Origin: a virus
Length of the DNA: 47,373 bases
Strand: one strand, 5' to 3'
IMG/VR virus record: IMGVR_UViG_3300007515_000012
Coordinates: 1-47,373 of that record
The notes below the pieces were generated by a model. It was not told the origin of the DNA. It was given only the letters and a program-made list of their open reading frames with translations, and made no database searches. The position numbers and the translations under genes were made by a program. This document shows positions 22,443 through 35,000 of the stretch, piece by piece; the stretch's first letter is position 1; the number at the start of each line of letters is the position of its first letter.

Positions 22443-23490
22443 CGACAACACCACCTTTTCTGGAAGGACCAGCTCTTTCAGGTACTGATTCAGGTGTCAT
22501 TTCTTTCAGTTTGTCTGATACACTATCTTCCATAAGCACACTCCATAACCAACTTCTTATACCAACAGGATCAGACTTAAGCAACTTCACATCATATTCA
22601 AGACCATCACTTGCCATACTGCCTAATTCTTTAATACCATCCCATAATTTTATACCAAACCTACGAGCATTTCTTTCAGCCCACTCCGGTCCGTACGGAT
22701 AATCAAACATAATAGAATTACCAGCAGGCAAATTAGCACGACGTAAACTATTAGCCAGCTTAGTTTCTCCCTTACCTTCAAGATTCCTTATCCATTCTTC
22801 AGCAAATTGAGGTTCTACCCTCCCCACAACAGGACGCACATGACCCTTACTACTATCTATAAAAGCCTCAGCACTCCTACCAATACGAGCATGTAAACCT
22901 AAATTATATTTATCTTTAATTTCCTCTACAGTCATATCGCCTACATTAGACGGATCTAAAACATTATCTAAATCAACAGTCTCAGGATTCACACGCCCCT
23001 GCTCATATCTCTGATAACGCTCACCAGCATTCCTACCTTCTTGACTGGCAGTCGGAAGAATAATATTCCCTTCTTCCGACTCCCAGTTATTACTTGTCCC
23101 TCCATACGCATACTCATTAAACGTGTTCATTGTTTTATATCCGTCGAAATGCTTCCAATTAGGAGTTGTTCTAGGTTCGCTATACGAATGGTGCATAGCT
23201 ACAGCAAATGCCGCTTTAGAATTAAGAACTGGATCATACAAATCTTCTACAGAATCAATTCCGGGAATATTCTCTATCGCCCATTGCTTATTAACTCCTG
23301 AAATCTGCCATAAACCATACGCTCCACCACTATCATTATCAGTCCACGTATTAGGATTGCCGTTTGATTCAGCTAAAGCGATACCAGTAGCAGTCACAGC
23401 TTCTTCAAAAGAAAACCCTGCATCCATAGCAAGCTGTAAAATTTCGTCAGAGTGGAGATTACCTTCTATCGGTGTATATGTTTCACTCAT
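22435..23490 (-). CDS. Virion protein with lysozyme-like SLT domain (351 aa)
   Basis: Residues about 15-115 are a lysozyme-like/transglycosylase domain: ALAESNGNPNTW with probable catalytic E41, GAYGLWQISGVNKQW at about 57-70, then DLYDPVLNSKAAFAVAM and a W/F-rich stretch. This matches the SLT-type domains by which ejection proteins of podoviruses bore through peptidoglycan during DNA entry (compare T7 gp16). The rest is helical and charged with a Pro/Lys-rich C-terminus. It has no signal peptide, as expected for a virion component. The position among ejection-type genes supports an infection role; the endolysin at 12085 handles release. Confidence 0.85.
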   Translation of the reverse strand: MSETYTPIEGNLHSDEILQLAMDAGFSFEEAVTATGIALAESNGNPNTWTDNDSGGAYGLWQISGVNKQWAIENIPGIDSVEDLYDPVLNSKAAFAVAMHHSYSEPRTTPNWKHFDGYKTMNTFNEYAYGGTSNNWESEEGNIILPTASQEGRNAGERYQRYEQGRVNPETVDLDNVLDPSNVGDMTVEEIKDKYNLGLHARIGRSAEAFIDSSKGHVRPVVGRVEPQFAEEWIRNLEGKGETKLANSLRRANLPAGNSIMFDYPYGPEWAERNARRFGIKLWDGIKELGSMASDGLEYDVKLLKSDPVGIRSWLWSVLMEDSVSDKLKEMTPESVPERAGPSRKGGVVDE

Positions 23491-26078
23491 AATGCTTTGC
23501 CACCCTTATCACGCACAGGCATACTAACTCTAGGCATCGTAGTACCCCAAAGAACTGCGTTAGCTGAACTGATACCGCGAGAACTATAATCTTGCAGAAG
23601 ATCCAATCTGCCTTCTAAGGTCGTCATCAATTCGTCATAATCCTCTGTGCCAGCTGAACGTGCCGCTGACAAGCCTGTGTCTGCTCTCTGGAAAATGTCA
23701 TCAGCGCTGAAACCATTATTTCTTGAGTGTTCAAAACCTATAGTATTTGCGTATCTAGCCAACCCTGAACGGATCTGATCCCTTGTAGCAGTTGTAATAT
23801 CACCTTTCATTCTTTTACCCTGTGCGTCAAGACCACCATCAAGCATCATTAAGAAATTTGATATAGCCACATCTTTCCCGATTGAACCAGAACGGCCTTC
23901 CATAAGGTCAGCCGCGTGTTGTTCTCTTTCTTTATCTGTTAAAGCACCGACCTTATTGGCATAGTTCATAAAATCTGAATTGTTATGCCCGAACCGTATA
24001 TTGCTACCCCAATCAGAATCATCGTTATAAAAAGATTTTAGAATCTCTTCAGCCATCGCAACCTCATCAGGATTACCGCCCATACCCCAAGCTATGTTTC
24101 TTTCCTCAGCGGTCATATCACTCAACACTTGAGCTATGTTCTTGTTTATTTCTTCTTCAGGCATGTTCATAATAGGAACCAGCCTCTTAGCAAATTTTGC
24201 TTGAGCATAATCCGCGAACCTATTAGACGCATCTACCCTGAACTGTCCTTCTACATCCATGTCAGATTCAGCCATCCTTTGGATAAGCCCTTCGTTCTGC
24301 ATCTCTTTCCAAAGTTTTTTAACATCAGGATCTATACCCAAGCGTCGGGCTTCATCAACATTTTGAACAATATCCCATTGCACTGATTGGAATGCTTTTA
24401 TTGTCTGATCGTCAACATGACCCCATCTATCAGGAGCAGGTAACTGACCTATAGAGTCATCCATGTAACCCATCGCATACATCGTTTGCTGGAATGACGC
24501 TATTACAGAAGAACCAGTTGAACCACCTTCGTTAGTCCGATGGAACAAATCTTTAAGATAAGAAGCCGCGTGTACTGGTCCGACTTTAACCCCATACTCT
24601 CCTGAGAAAAGATCCTCAAGCGAGGTTACTTGCCCAAAACTGGAAGTGTCATACGCTTCATCAAAGCCAGTAATCATACCGCCTTCATTATCCGTAATCA
24701 TATAGGGGTTCGCTCTTGTGTGTTCCGTAATGTATCTTTCAATCACTTCATCTCTAGCACCTGAAAGAACCTTGTTTGTTATCTCCTTGCCGAATTCTTT
24801 CTCCATGTACCCAATAATGTTTTGTGATTGGGTTTGCGAATGTGGACCTGCTGGTTCCATGCCCAAATAATCCATAGATTGCACTGGGTAGCCACTTAAA
24901 ATATCGTCCCACATTGCTTCTTCATCATTACTCAACATTGATATGTCAGCTAAAACCTCTATATCCATATCTGAACTATTGATAAAATCGTCAAACCTTC
25001 GGTGTGCTTCATCAAGTAACTGTTCATGCAATCCGGGGATGTTATGCCACTCCTCTCGCATATAATTGCCCAAGGTAATTCGACCATCACCAGCCGTCAC
25101 GTTTACAACATTTAAGTTGTCCTGATCGTTAGCTAGATATTGTTCCAACGTGTTGAAATCTTGTGGCGTTGCACCCATTAGATGAGGCTGTTCTAATATG
25201 ACACGCATAAACTTGTCGTTAGCAGAATTTACAGTGTGACCTTCCCAAGCTAGTTTTTTAATAATCTCTTGGCTTTCAGGCGTAGGGCCAAAATCCCCTA
25301 AACCATCTCCCATTTCATAAGTAGGCGAATCAAAGCCACCTAATTCATCGTCGTCATCTCTCATCACATCACTTCCGGGTAATCCGGGTGTCATTGTGTT
25401 AGCGATACCGTATTGTAAAGCCGCTAATCCTGTGAGTGCAGTTCCTCTTTTTGCCAGTATTTGTCCTGAAGGACTTCTTGCCGCTTCTAACATTCCACCA
25501 AGAGGTGTATTGAATTTTGAAAGAACACCCATATTAACACCTGTATTAACATCCCATTTAGGACTTGGATGACCGGGACCTGTTGGTCGAAGGCTTTTTG
25601 TTTGTCTTATTTCCCAAGCCGACTGTCCTTCTCTGCCTTTACCAGCGGTAGTCCGCGCACGATCACCAACTGTGCTGAATCGCGAATATGGACCTCCCTG
25701 TTTGGACACACGATTTGGAGGCGCGCTTCTTAATGGTTTAGCACCTTGCGAAGTATTAGTTAAAATCTTTCTTGGTAAAATCCCCTGCTTGCCTGCTTTT
25801 CTGGCTGGGATCAGTTTAGATCCAAGTTTCTTAAATAATTTAAATTTACCCAATCCGGGTATTGGCGCTAATGTAAAAGCCATCTCAGCCATAAGACGAC
25901 CATAAGATATTTCCTTTGCATCAGGGTCACCTAGCTGATCTTGTACTGCTTCAAGTAAAGCAGGATCAAGATTCTCTATGTATTCAAGAGTCTCTTCTTC
26001 AGACATATCAGAGAAATCCATGACATCGCCAGTAATAGCCTGAAGAATCATCTGTACTTCTTCAATCCATTCGTTCAT
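23487..26078 (-). CDS. Large internal virion protein with PG-binding-like segment (863 aa)
   Basis: The protein begins with an acidic helical region, followed by a hydrophobic stretch (MAEMAFTLAPIPGLGKFKLF) and a basic Pro/Arg/Gly-rich region at about 100-220 that may be flexible or membrane-interacting. Around residues 519-570 lies a peptidoglycan-binding-like repeat (VIASFQQTMYAMGYMDDSIG, then VDDQTIKAFQSVQWD) with the 'LQ..L...GY.......G..D..T..A...F' rhythm of PG_binding_1. The remainder is long, charged and helical. It overlaps the giant gene by 4 nt. It probably forms part of the ejection apparatus with the SLT and giant proteins. Virion location inferred. Confidence 0.7.
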   Translation of the reverse strand: MNEWIEEVQMILQAITGDVMDFSDMSEEETLEYIENLDPALLEAVQDQLGDPDAKEISYGRLMAEMAFTLAPIPGLGKFKLFKKLGSKLIPARKAGKQGILPRKILTNTSQGAKPLRSAPPNRVSKQGGPYSRFSTVGDRARTTAGKGREGQSAWEIRQTKSLRPTGPGHPSPKWDVNTGVNMGVLSKFNTPLGGMLEAARSPSGQILAKRGTALTGLAALQYGIANTMTPGLPGSDVMRDDDDELGGFDSPTYEMGDGLGDFGPTPESQEIIKKLAWEGHTVNSANDKFMRVILEQPHLMGATPQDFNTLEQYLANDQDNLNVVNVTAGDGRITLGNYMREEWHNIPGLHEQLLDEAHRRFDDFINSSDMDIEVLADISMLSNDEEAMWDDILSGYPVQSMDYLGMEPAGPHSQTQSQNIIGYMEKEFGKEITNKVLSGARDEVIERYITEHTRANPYMITDNEGGMITGFDEAYDTSSFGQVTSLEDLFSGEYGVKVGPVHAASYLKDLFHRTNEGGSTGSSVIASFQQTMYAMGYMDDSIGQLPAPDRWGHVDDQTIKAFQSVQWDIVQNVDEARRLGIDPDVKKLWKEMQNEGLIQRMAESDMDVEGQFRVDASNRFADYAQAKFAKRLVPIMNMPEEEINKNIAQVLSDMTAEERNIAWGMGGNPDEVAMAEEILKSFYNDDSDWGSNIRFGHNNSDFMNYANKVGALTDKEREQHAADLMEGRSGSIGKDVAISNFLMMLDGGLDAQGKRMKGDITTATRDQIRSGLARYANTIGFEHSRNNGFSADDIFQRADTGLSAARSAGTEDYDELMTTLEGRLDLLQDYSSRGISSANAVLWGTTMPRVSMPVRDKGGKAL

Positions 26079-29000
26079 ACTTTTATCAATCCATTCTCAA
26101 ATTTTGCAACAAAATTCTCTCCCAACAATGGAAGCACTAAACTATAATATATTTCATTTAGCCACGGCTTACCACGAACAAAGTCACGGAGAGTCAAATA
26201 AACCATTACTTTAACATTGTTTCTTAATTCGGTAGCTTCACCAGTTGTTTGCCCTTTTAGCTTAAATAAGTCCTTTTCCATTTGAGTAGCTATCCCCATA
26301 ACTAGAAGCAAATCTGCTTTATATGGCCCTTCAGGTACTTTGTCAGGGTTATTAACAAGCAATTCTATTTCTTTCATAGATGCTTCACGCTTATCCCTTG
26401 ATCTACCACCTTGATACTCTTTAGCAAACACTGGGTTACTGGTCATAAATTGTAAATTATCTGCATCCCATTGCCTATCAAGCGCCGAAGTGTCCTGCTT
26501 ATTAGCTAATAATGCGTACTTCTTTTCAAGATAATCTGTTTTCATTTTCTGATATTGAGGCATCGCAGACTTGTAATACACCTCATTTAAATACTCTACA
26601 GGTGTCTGCAATTCTAAAAGACCATGAGCTACCAGTCTTGCTTTAGCGTCTGCTTCATAATCGTCGTCGTCAGAATCAAAACCACGATCCATGAAGAAAG
26701 CCGCAGTATTAGGGAAGTTATTAATAAACGGATTATTGTCAACAATCCAATCGTTAGCTTGTTCTGTCGTTTCCAAAACAGCTACCGTTCCTTTTTTATG
26801 TGTACCTACCATGAATGGTGTGTGTACAAACGGATCGAACTCGCCTTCTTCAGCGATAATCTTCTCCATCCACATTCCGTAGGCTTCCTCCCAAGGAACA
26901 CCATTGCCGACTAGATCCCATAAATCTTGGTTTCTTTCAAACGCTTCATTGTTCATAAGGTCATGTAAACGTGCCGTAGCAGGACCAGCCCACCATGACA
27001 TTGTTTGTAGAAGCGAATACTGTCTACCCATTTGCGCTACTTTGTCCATGAATCTTTCCATGAAAACTTCAGGGTTGGGTTGAGATGCTATCTCTTCAGG
27101 TGTTGGGAGCTGACCATGTAACCCTAGATATTTAATGACTTCCATTTGAGCTTTGATTTTGCCTTTAGATTCAAAACCAAATCCATCCATTATTGCAGAA
27201 ACAGGTCGTGCAATAACTTGTGGAACTACCGCACTCCAAACCACTTCTCCACGATTCTCAGGGGTGAATCTACCACCTGAAAGGTTGTTCTCAAAAGTCT
27301 TTCTGATAGTCGAATCAATGTTAGCGACTAGATTTATAGGGATTGAAAGCAAAGGACCAAAGCCCATCTGACCCATTCTGTCTAAATCATAACCCGGAAT
27401 TACATGAAGGCTTGAAGCTAGATTTGGTTTAGCTACACTACCTAAGTTCCCTCCAAAGACCCTGTTCACAACAGGCATTTTGTCCGCTAGTTCCATTACA
27501 TAACCTACTGTGTCACCTGAGTAAGGGATTACAAGGATGTGATTTCCGTGTTGGTCTTTTTGAACGACACCCATATCACGTAACGCTCCTGTGAAAAGGT
27601 TCAGATTTCGTAACATTAATGGATTGTGTGCTAACCCTCGTGCGAATCTTCTAAGGAACGTGTCTTCAGCGAACCAGAATGGTACAGCTGTATTAACCAT
27701 TGTTTGGAAGTTTGATCTGATTCTATGGTCATCAATAAATGAACTTGTTAGTGTCATAGCTCTTTGAAGACCAGTATCTCTCCACAGTTCAAGTTGCCTC
27801 TCTAAACCTGCGTTGTAAGAAAAGAAATCATCTAATAGTTTTGCATCGACTTTAGTATTTGAACTCGCCATCACGTACAGTTCTTCAAGGAACTCTGTTA
27901 TTTGCGGTGATAATGACAGAGGTGCAGTTTCTTCTGTACCGTTTAATATCACATCTAAATGCTTTTCGACCCCTTTTTGACTTCTGCTTTCTATAGCGTA
28001 GAAAAGGCCAGTAACCGGATCATCCGCATCTGGTACTCGGCTTAAAGCGTTTTGCTTCACAAAATCTTCCCAGCCGTTAATAACCAACTGTTTATTATCA
28101 TCAACGCTAGATATTTTACCTAAGCGAGTATTAAGCGTTTTGAATCTGTCAGGAGCATGGAAGTATGCTTGCCTGAAACCTTCTGTTTGTTTCATGCCTT
28201 TTGTTAGATAGTCATGGAACAACGGCTCCCTGACCATCGCACCTAACATCGGGTGAACAACACCATCAAAGAACCCTCTAAAGAGTTTCAAATAGAATGC
28301 GCTTTGGTCTTCTGCTTCAGCAGGAGCGAAACCTACTAATTCTTGTGGGGCGCTATTCCACCATCCGTCACTATCAGCATTTGCTTGCATACGACCTGCG
28401 TCAACAGGAGCGTCATTGATTACTTCATCAACCCATGGATGGAAAACTTTAAGCGAACTAGTAGTACCTCCCCTTCTACTCTGGTTTGTGTAAGTATGCA
28501 AAAGGTTATCTATAACAAGTTGCCCAGTTTCCGAAATCGCATTATGAATTGTTGGACCACTAAATATTTGTTCTTCAAGATCCCATTCATCAGGTTTATA
28601 CCATGCAAGCTCTGTTGAATTATCAGGATCTATAATCGCATTAGGTCGCAACCCATCTTTGTGTCTAGCTATTATCTTTTTGCTTACTTGATATTCGCCA
28701 TTAGTTGACATCGGCACAGGTGTAAGACCCTCAAATGGACTTAAACGATGCGCTCCTATGCCAAACACCGTTTCCCCTCGTAACCCACTGTCTCCCATTT
28801 GTGCAGAAGTAACAACACCACGCCCATCAGTAGCAAAACCATAAACATGGTTCATTGTGCGTATATCACCAAACGAAGCGTTGCTTTCTGTAGAAGTTAA
28901 ACCACCACGTTCAAGATCCCAGTCAGGAGTCTGAGCATTCTTTTCTCTTTCTCTTCTGTAATATCCGGGTTTGTTAAAGAACTCATCACCGTGAAGATCT

Positions 29001-32000
29001 TTCGTTGCTATTCTTGGGAGTCCTATCTGTTCAACAGGGACACCTTTCATTTCTGCTATTGTTTCTACAACACTTTCAGCTATAGCTTTAGCAACCATTG
29101 GATCTGTGGAAGCTGTAACTAATGGGAAATGCCCTGCGTCAGCCCACTGTTCAGCTAATTTCATATAAGTAATACCGCTATTACGAGCGCCTTTTATACT
29201 CACAGCTGGGTTTAATAATTGTGAAGCAGTAACAACTCCTCCACTTTTTCTCTTAGGACCAGTTCCACCTATTTCATCTAATTTGCGTGTAAGTGTCTCT
29301 TGAAATATTTGATGGAATTTATTAGCAGCTCCCACCAATTCAGGGTCAGCTATCATTAAAGATGTCAAATCTTCTGCCACAGAGGTTGGCACCATAGGTA
29401 CAAAACCTCTAACTACGGAATCTGGTATAGCGTGAGATATGTAAGGAGCCGCTGGATCAGTAGAAATATTTGAGCGAACTGCACTTGTATGCGCCTGTTG
29501 ACCTTCTGGTGTGCTATGCGCCCCAACGTATGCTTTGTGCATAGCATCTCTCAAAGCCTCTTCTGAATAATGTAATCTGCTTACATCTTTGTATCTTCCC
29601 GGATTCCCGAATAGCCAATGCGCTATTTGAGTGCTTTGATTTGTGCGTGGAACACCATCAGTCATATTAGGTATAGGAATACCAAGCTCAGAGAAGGTAA
29701 GCATGTTAGCTTGGTTCGCTCGCGCTAATGCTTCGACATTATCTGCGGCTGTTGTAGTGTGACCGTACCTTAAGCGTGACATTTGTGTTTCCCAAATGTA
29801 AGCCATTAAAGCAAATTGGTCGGTTAATGGTGTGTCTAAAGTAATGACATCATCTATCCCACGAGTTGCCCCATAAAGATTTACTAACTCAACAAACCTT
29901 TCAGCATCACTAAGCTGGGAAGGAACTATGTTTCTTGTCGCAAGCATTGTCACAAACTCATCAGCATTAAACCAGCCAAATTGCTTCAAAGAATCAAAAG
30001 CTGTTCCGCTGAAATTACGGTTCTCATATGCTTCTTCTATGGCGCGAAGATCAATACTAAATGAATTAGGTACAGGATCCCAAGGTGCAGTACCTCTTGA
30101 TATAGACGCTAAATGCCCTTTTGTATTAGCAACATCTTCTACTGTTACACCCCTGATAGGAGATGGGAACGAAATCAACGGATGATCCGTAGCACCTTGC
30201 ACACTGCCCTTAAGTTCTTCAAGCAACTCAGGGAATTTACTTGCCCAAAATGTATCTTTAACAGGGTGTGTAATCTGCCCTGACGCTAATAGTTCTTCTC
30301 TGAATGCAGGAGATTGATCGAATTTAGACTGAAGGATCTCTCTCATCAATTCTGTATTCGTATCAGTATCAGCTGTTAATTTGCGTCCTTTTGCTTTAGC
30401 CGATTTACCTGTAAGGTTTTCAAATCCGGGTACGTAATCTCCTGTTTTCCAAGCCTGATACGCACCTTCTGCTGTTGAAAATGCTACACCTCTGAAAACA
30501 AATTCTTCTTGATGGAAGTTGCTTAAGACAGTGTTTAAACCTTTATTGTAATGAACTTCTGTTACAACTTGTGCTTGTCTTCTCGCATCAGGACCAGCAA
30601 GTTCTTTTAATTTAGACATTATATACTCGTATGTTTTCGGCGCTCTTGAAGGCAACTGAGCAAGTCCTGTTCCTATACCATCTGTGGAATAAACTACATT
30701 TGCGCCTTCAGGTATTCTTGCGAACGCTTCATCAATCTTTGCTTTAGTAAACTTTTCAAAATCCCTATCTGAAAAAAACGAAGTTTCCTTATTGTTAGGC
30801 TCATGTTTAGTAGGGATCCCATAAGCATTAGGTTCATCTCGTATAACAGCTTGGCCAGCTTTACCTTTGCCAGCAATATTATCTCCAAAAAGATACACAG
30901 TGTCAGGATTAGCTCTTAATAATTCAGGAGTGATACGAGCGGTTTGTGTAACATTTCTACCTGTAACCATTTTCTCTGCATCGTCTACCCTCGCTAAACG
31001 TGCCTGCGAAATCATCGCAGGATTACTACGCCTGAAAGTAATATTGATACGCGGTCCAAGCCTTTCATGCGACAAACCGCGAGTAACTCGATGCTCCCAA
31101 TTTTCTTGAGTGCCTTCACGCATCAAGAAAATGTCACCGTCCTCTAACGGCATATCTATATGATGTTCACTTCTATCAGTTTTATAACCGTATTCTTTAC
31201 CATCTTCTCGCCATCTTGGTCTGAATTGGAAGTTTCTTGTTTCACCAAAATTAACCGACGCAATAATCTCTTCAGGACTACCATCGGGAAGTCTGTCGTA
31301 ATGCCAACCAAGGTCAACTGAACCGGAATCGTACCTTTGGATAATAGCTATATCGAATTTGTAACCAGTTTCTTCTTCAACCCTTTTAAGTATTCTTGCG
31401 ATCGCAGGTGGCCAACCAGCTTGAGTATCAGATTCTACCCAATTACGCCCCATTGGCCTTTCGTCGCTTAACTTAGCTCCGGGTTTTGATTTACCATCAT
31501 CAATAAGATTGAATCTTTTACCTGTGTAACCATATGATTCTCCGACTTCACCAACAACAATTATTTTTGGACCTGTTGCCTTGTTCTGTTTATAATGAGC
31601 ATCCCACCAAAAATCTGATAACTCTTCTAAAAGTTCGTCTATAGTAAACTCGCCTCTTAAAGCCGCTGGGTAAGCATCAATGTTCGCTCCACCTTCTTCT
31701 AACTGACGGTGGTTAGCTGATTTCTGTGGTTGAGCTTTAAGAGCTATCCCAGTATCAGGGTCAACCATTTCAAAGAGTATCTGTGTGTGTCCTTCGCCAT
31801 AAGGTCCACCTGTGTACCCATATACTTTCGCTGGTCTGCTTGCCGGAACTGGTATCCCCATTTTAGAGAAAAGTTCTAAAGCCTCATCGTCAAGCTCACG
31901 CCATTCTTTTGCAGTTGCTTTTCCGCTTTTAAAGTGTTTAACCATGTCTTCATGGCTCATACGTTGTTCTTTATATAACTGTGCAGGACTTGGTGTCCAA

Positions 32001-35000
32001 TTTTCGGCGGCGGCTTTAGGGCTGTAACCTTCAGGCAACGCCCATTCTTCAGGAGTTAAAGTATCTGTTTTACGAACTTCCGTGACACGAACATAAATAG
32101 GTTCTGACTGTACTCCATGTTTTGTTTTAGTGAACTTTAAATAGTCACCAACTTTCACACCTTCCACTTGAATGTCTTTGCGTGTAGTCGCTGTGCGTTG
32201 CCCATCTAAAATCGCTGTAAAAGTATCATCCGATGTTATATGAGCGGCTTTAGGCAAAGCACCTCTTTGACCGTAATCAAAATTCATTGGAAAATTTTGT
32301 GCCATTCCGGGTTCAAAAACGGAAGCGCCAGTGAAATCGCGCACTTGTCTACCATAAGTTCTTGCGGTACGTGCAGGAAGCGCCGCTCCTAAATCACTCT
32401 CTTTAATAGCCAACGCTTGTACTGTTTCTTCTCTGAACACTTCAAGATAACGAGGCGCTCTGATAACACCATCCACAGGTGGCATCAAAATATCGTGCCA
32501 TAAATGACGAACCCTATAAGGAATGTATGAAAGAACACTATTCACTACCTCTTGCCAAGTGTGGCTACCTCTTCGGGCTTCATCAAGATTGGCTTCTAAT
32601 ATACGCTTCACTCTTGGAGGCAACTGATCCAAAAAGTAAAGTAATGACTGCATCGGAGTTTTAGGTTCAATACCCGGAATAGCAGGTATGTCCTCTGCTT
32701 TAGTGGCTGTTGTACTATCGTAAACAGTTAAACGAGTCACACCATTTTCTGTAACCTCATCGTAATCTCTAGATGCTCTTCGTGAAGCGTCACCTTTAGC
32801 TTTGTTGTAAGCAGATACTTCTGCAAGTTCTTCAGCACCAGCGATTTCCGGTTTACCAAAGTTAGCTTGCGTGTCTATTTTCACCCCTGCTGACAATGAC
32901 TGATTCATAGCATCAGCGGTTCCACCCTCCCATTTTAATCCAGCTTGTACTTCAGCTGGGTTGGTTTGTGGACCGATGTACTCGAATCGTAACTCTACTG
33001 CTCTTGGTCCACCATCTGGAAAATTAGGATCCCAATTTTTAATGTTGTCATCTAGTACAGAACCTTTCTTAACCCAGTTCTTCGGTTTTTTCATTTCCTG
33101 CATGAAGCGAGGGCTTATAAGCATGTTGTCATTTTTAAGCAGTTGAGCGATTTCTTCACCCTGACGTATCGCACCACCTGTTATACGAACTAAAACAGTT
33201 TGGTCGCCTGATTTAATTGCGATTACTTGATTTATAAGGACTTTTGGATGTAAATGAAACCCCGGAGGCATGTTCGACGTTCCACCCACCATTTTTTTGA
33301 AAGCGGCATATGGAAGATACGCAACTTTTAAAGGATTTTCCGCATCTCTACCAAGACCCTTAATTTTACCTAATATAAAACTACGTTTACCAATATCTAA
33401 AGTTTTCTGAGCTTCTTGAGTTTCAAACCCTTTACCACTATGGAACGCCCAAGTCTTATCAGCTAGTCCTCTCTCCCCTCCCTCAATCGGACGGCCTTCA
33501 AGCATTCTCTTATTCCTAATAGGACCAGCTTTAGCTTTAGCAGTTGTCCAAGATTCAGCTCCTTCATCTGGAATGTAATATTGCTCTACGTTCAAACCTA
33601 ACCTGTTAGCCACCTGTTCTGCGTACTCATCCACGCCTCTAGCGCCACCCACACGAACAGTAGATCCCGGAGGTAACTGGGCTAAAGAATCATCTATCGC
33701 TTTTTTGATTCGTGCTTCGTCCTGTTCAGACACAGCGCGAACCATTTTGCCTGTTGCTTTATCCTTTTTCCAAAACCTTTGCCCAGTAATCATCACAGTT
33801 ATAGGCTCGGCTTCTTTAGCCGCCTGCAACGCTTGTTCTGTTATTTCAGCTCCCTCTGCTGGGATAATCCCACCCTTAGAAGCAGGCACATGCCTTGCAG
33901 GTATCTCCGCTCTGCCTACATGAAACTCTCTCTGTCCTTGAGTCGGCAACTGTGCGATCATCTCATTGATAAGCGGAGCTAATTTCGCTTCGTCTTCAGG
34001 ATTCACAAAATGATTCATTACGTGCATCGCCGCCTCAACACCGACATCTTCCCCATGCATCTCCGCAGATTGAGCCAAAGCCAAAATATATTCAGGGGAC
34101 TGTCCGGGGTTATTCTGAACTACTCTCAACTGGGTTGTTGAATAATCAACAGGAAGTTTTACCAACTGTGAAAGTGTCTGCCCGAAACCTGCATCACGCA
34201 TAGCGGTATCTAAAGAATTCTTAGAGAAATTAAGATAAGTGTCATGTGTATTCAATATGTCTTTAGCTACAGCATCCATCATCGTTGGATTACTTAAAGC
34301 ATGTTGTATATCAGCTATTCTCCTGTCAGCATCAGCATCTATCTTTCTTAACCAGTTCGCCATTAACTGTTGTTTACTAGGTATACCCATGCCACTTGCA
34401 GTATCACCTATCCTTCTGCTGACATAATTACTCAACTTGTGTGCATTAGCTTGTAACCATCGAGCCATCCTCGGTATGGTATCCATGTCACGTATTAGCC
34501 TTGCTCGTTCAAATTCAAACGCCGCTAATTGAGTCGCTTCATCTTTAAAGCCCCAAGCAATACCGCTTGTACCACCTTCTGGCCCTTTAATAGCATTAGC
34601 CAATGCTTTACGTGTAATAGCGTAATCGCCCACACCAGCAATCTCATTAACAGAACGAATAAGCCTACCGAATGGTTTACCTATTAGAAGACGGTGATCT
34701 GTGTCAGCTAACTCGTCAATATTTTTGACCATCTTGCGACCATACTCATCCCAAACAATGACCTTGCCTGCCGCTGTTCTAGCCATTTTACTCTTAACGT
34801 AATTTCCCGGACCTTCACGAAGCATCCATGAGAACAGCTCTTCTCCACCGTTACGAGCAACGTAACCTAATCGTAATAGAACTGCTGGTCGCCAAATCCT
34901 TCCCATCCATTTATCTATCCAAGGAATAGGTGTCGCCCAGCCGAATCTCTTATACATGTTTATGTATTTGGCTACAGCCGCTAACTCTCTATAGTTAGGG

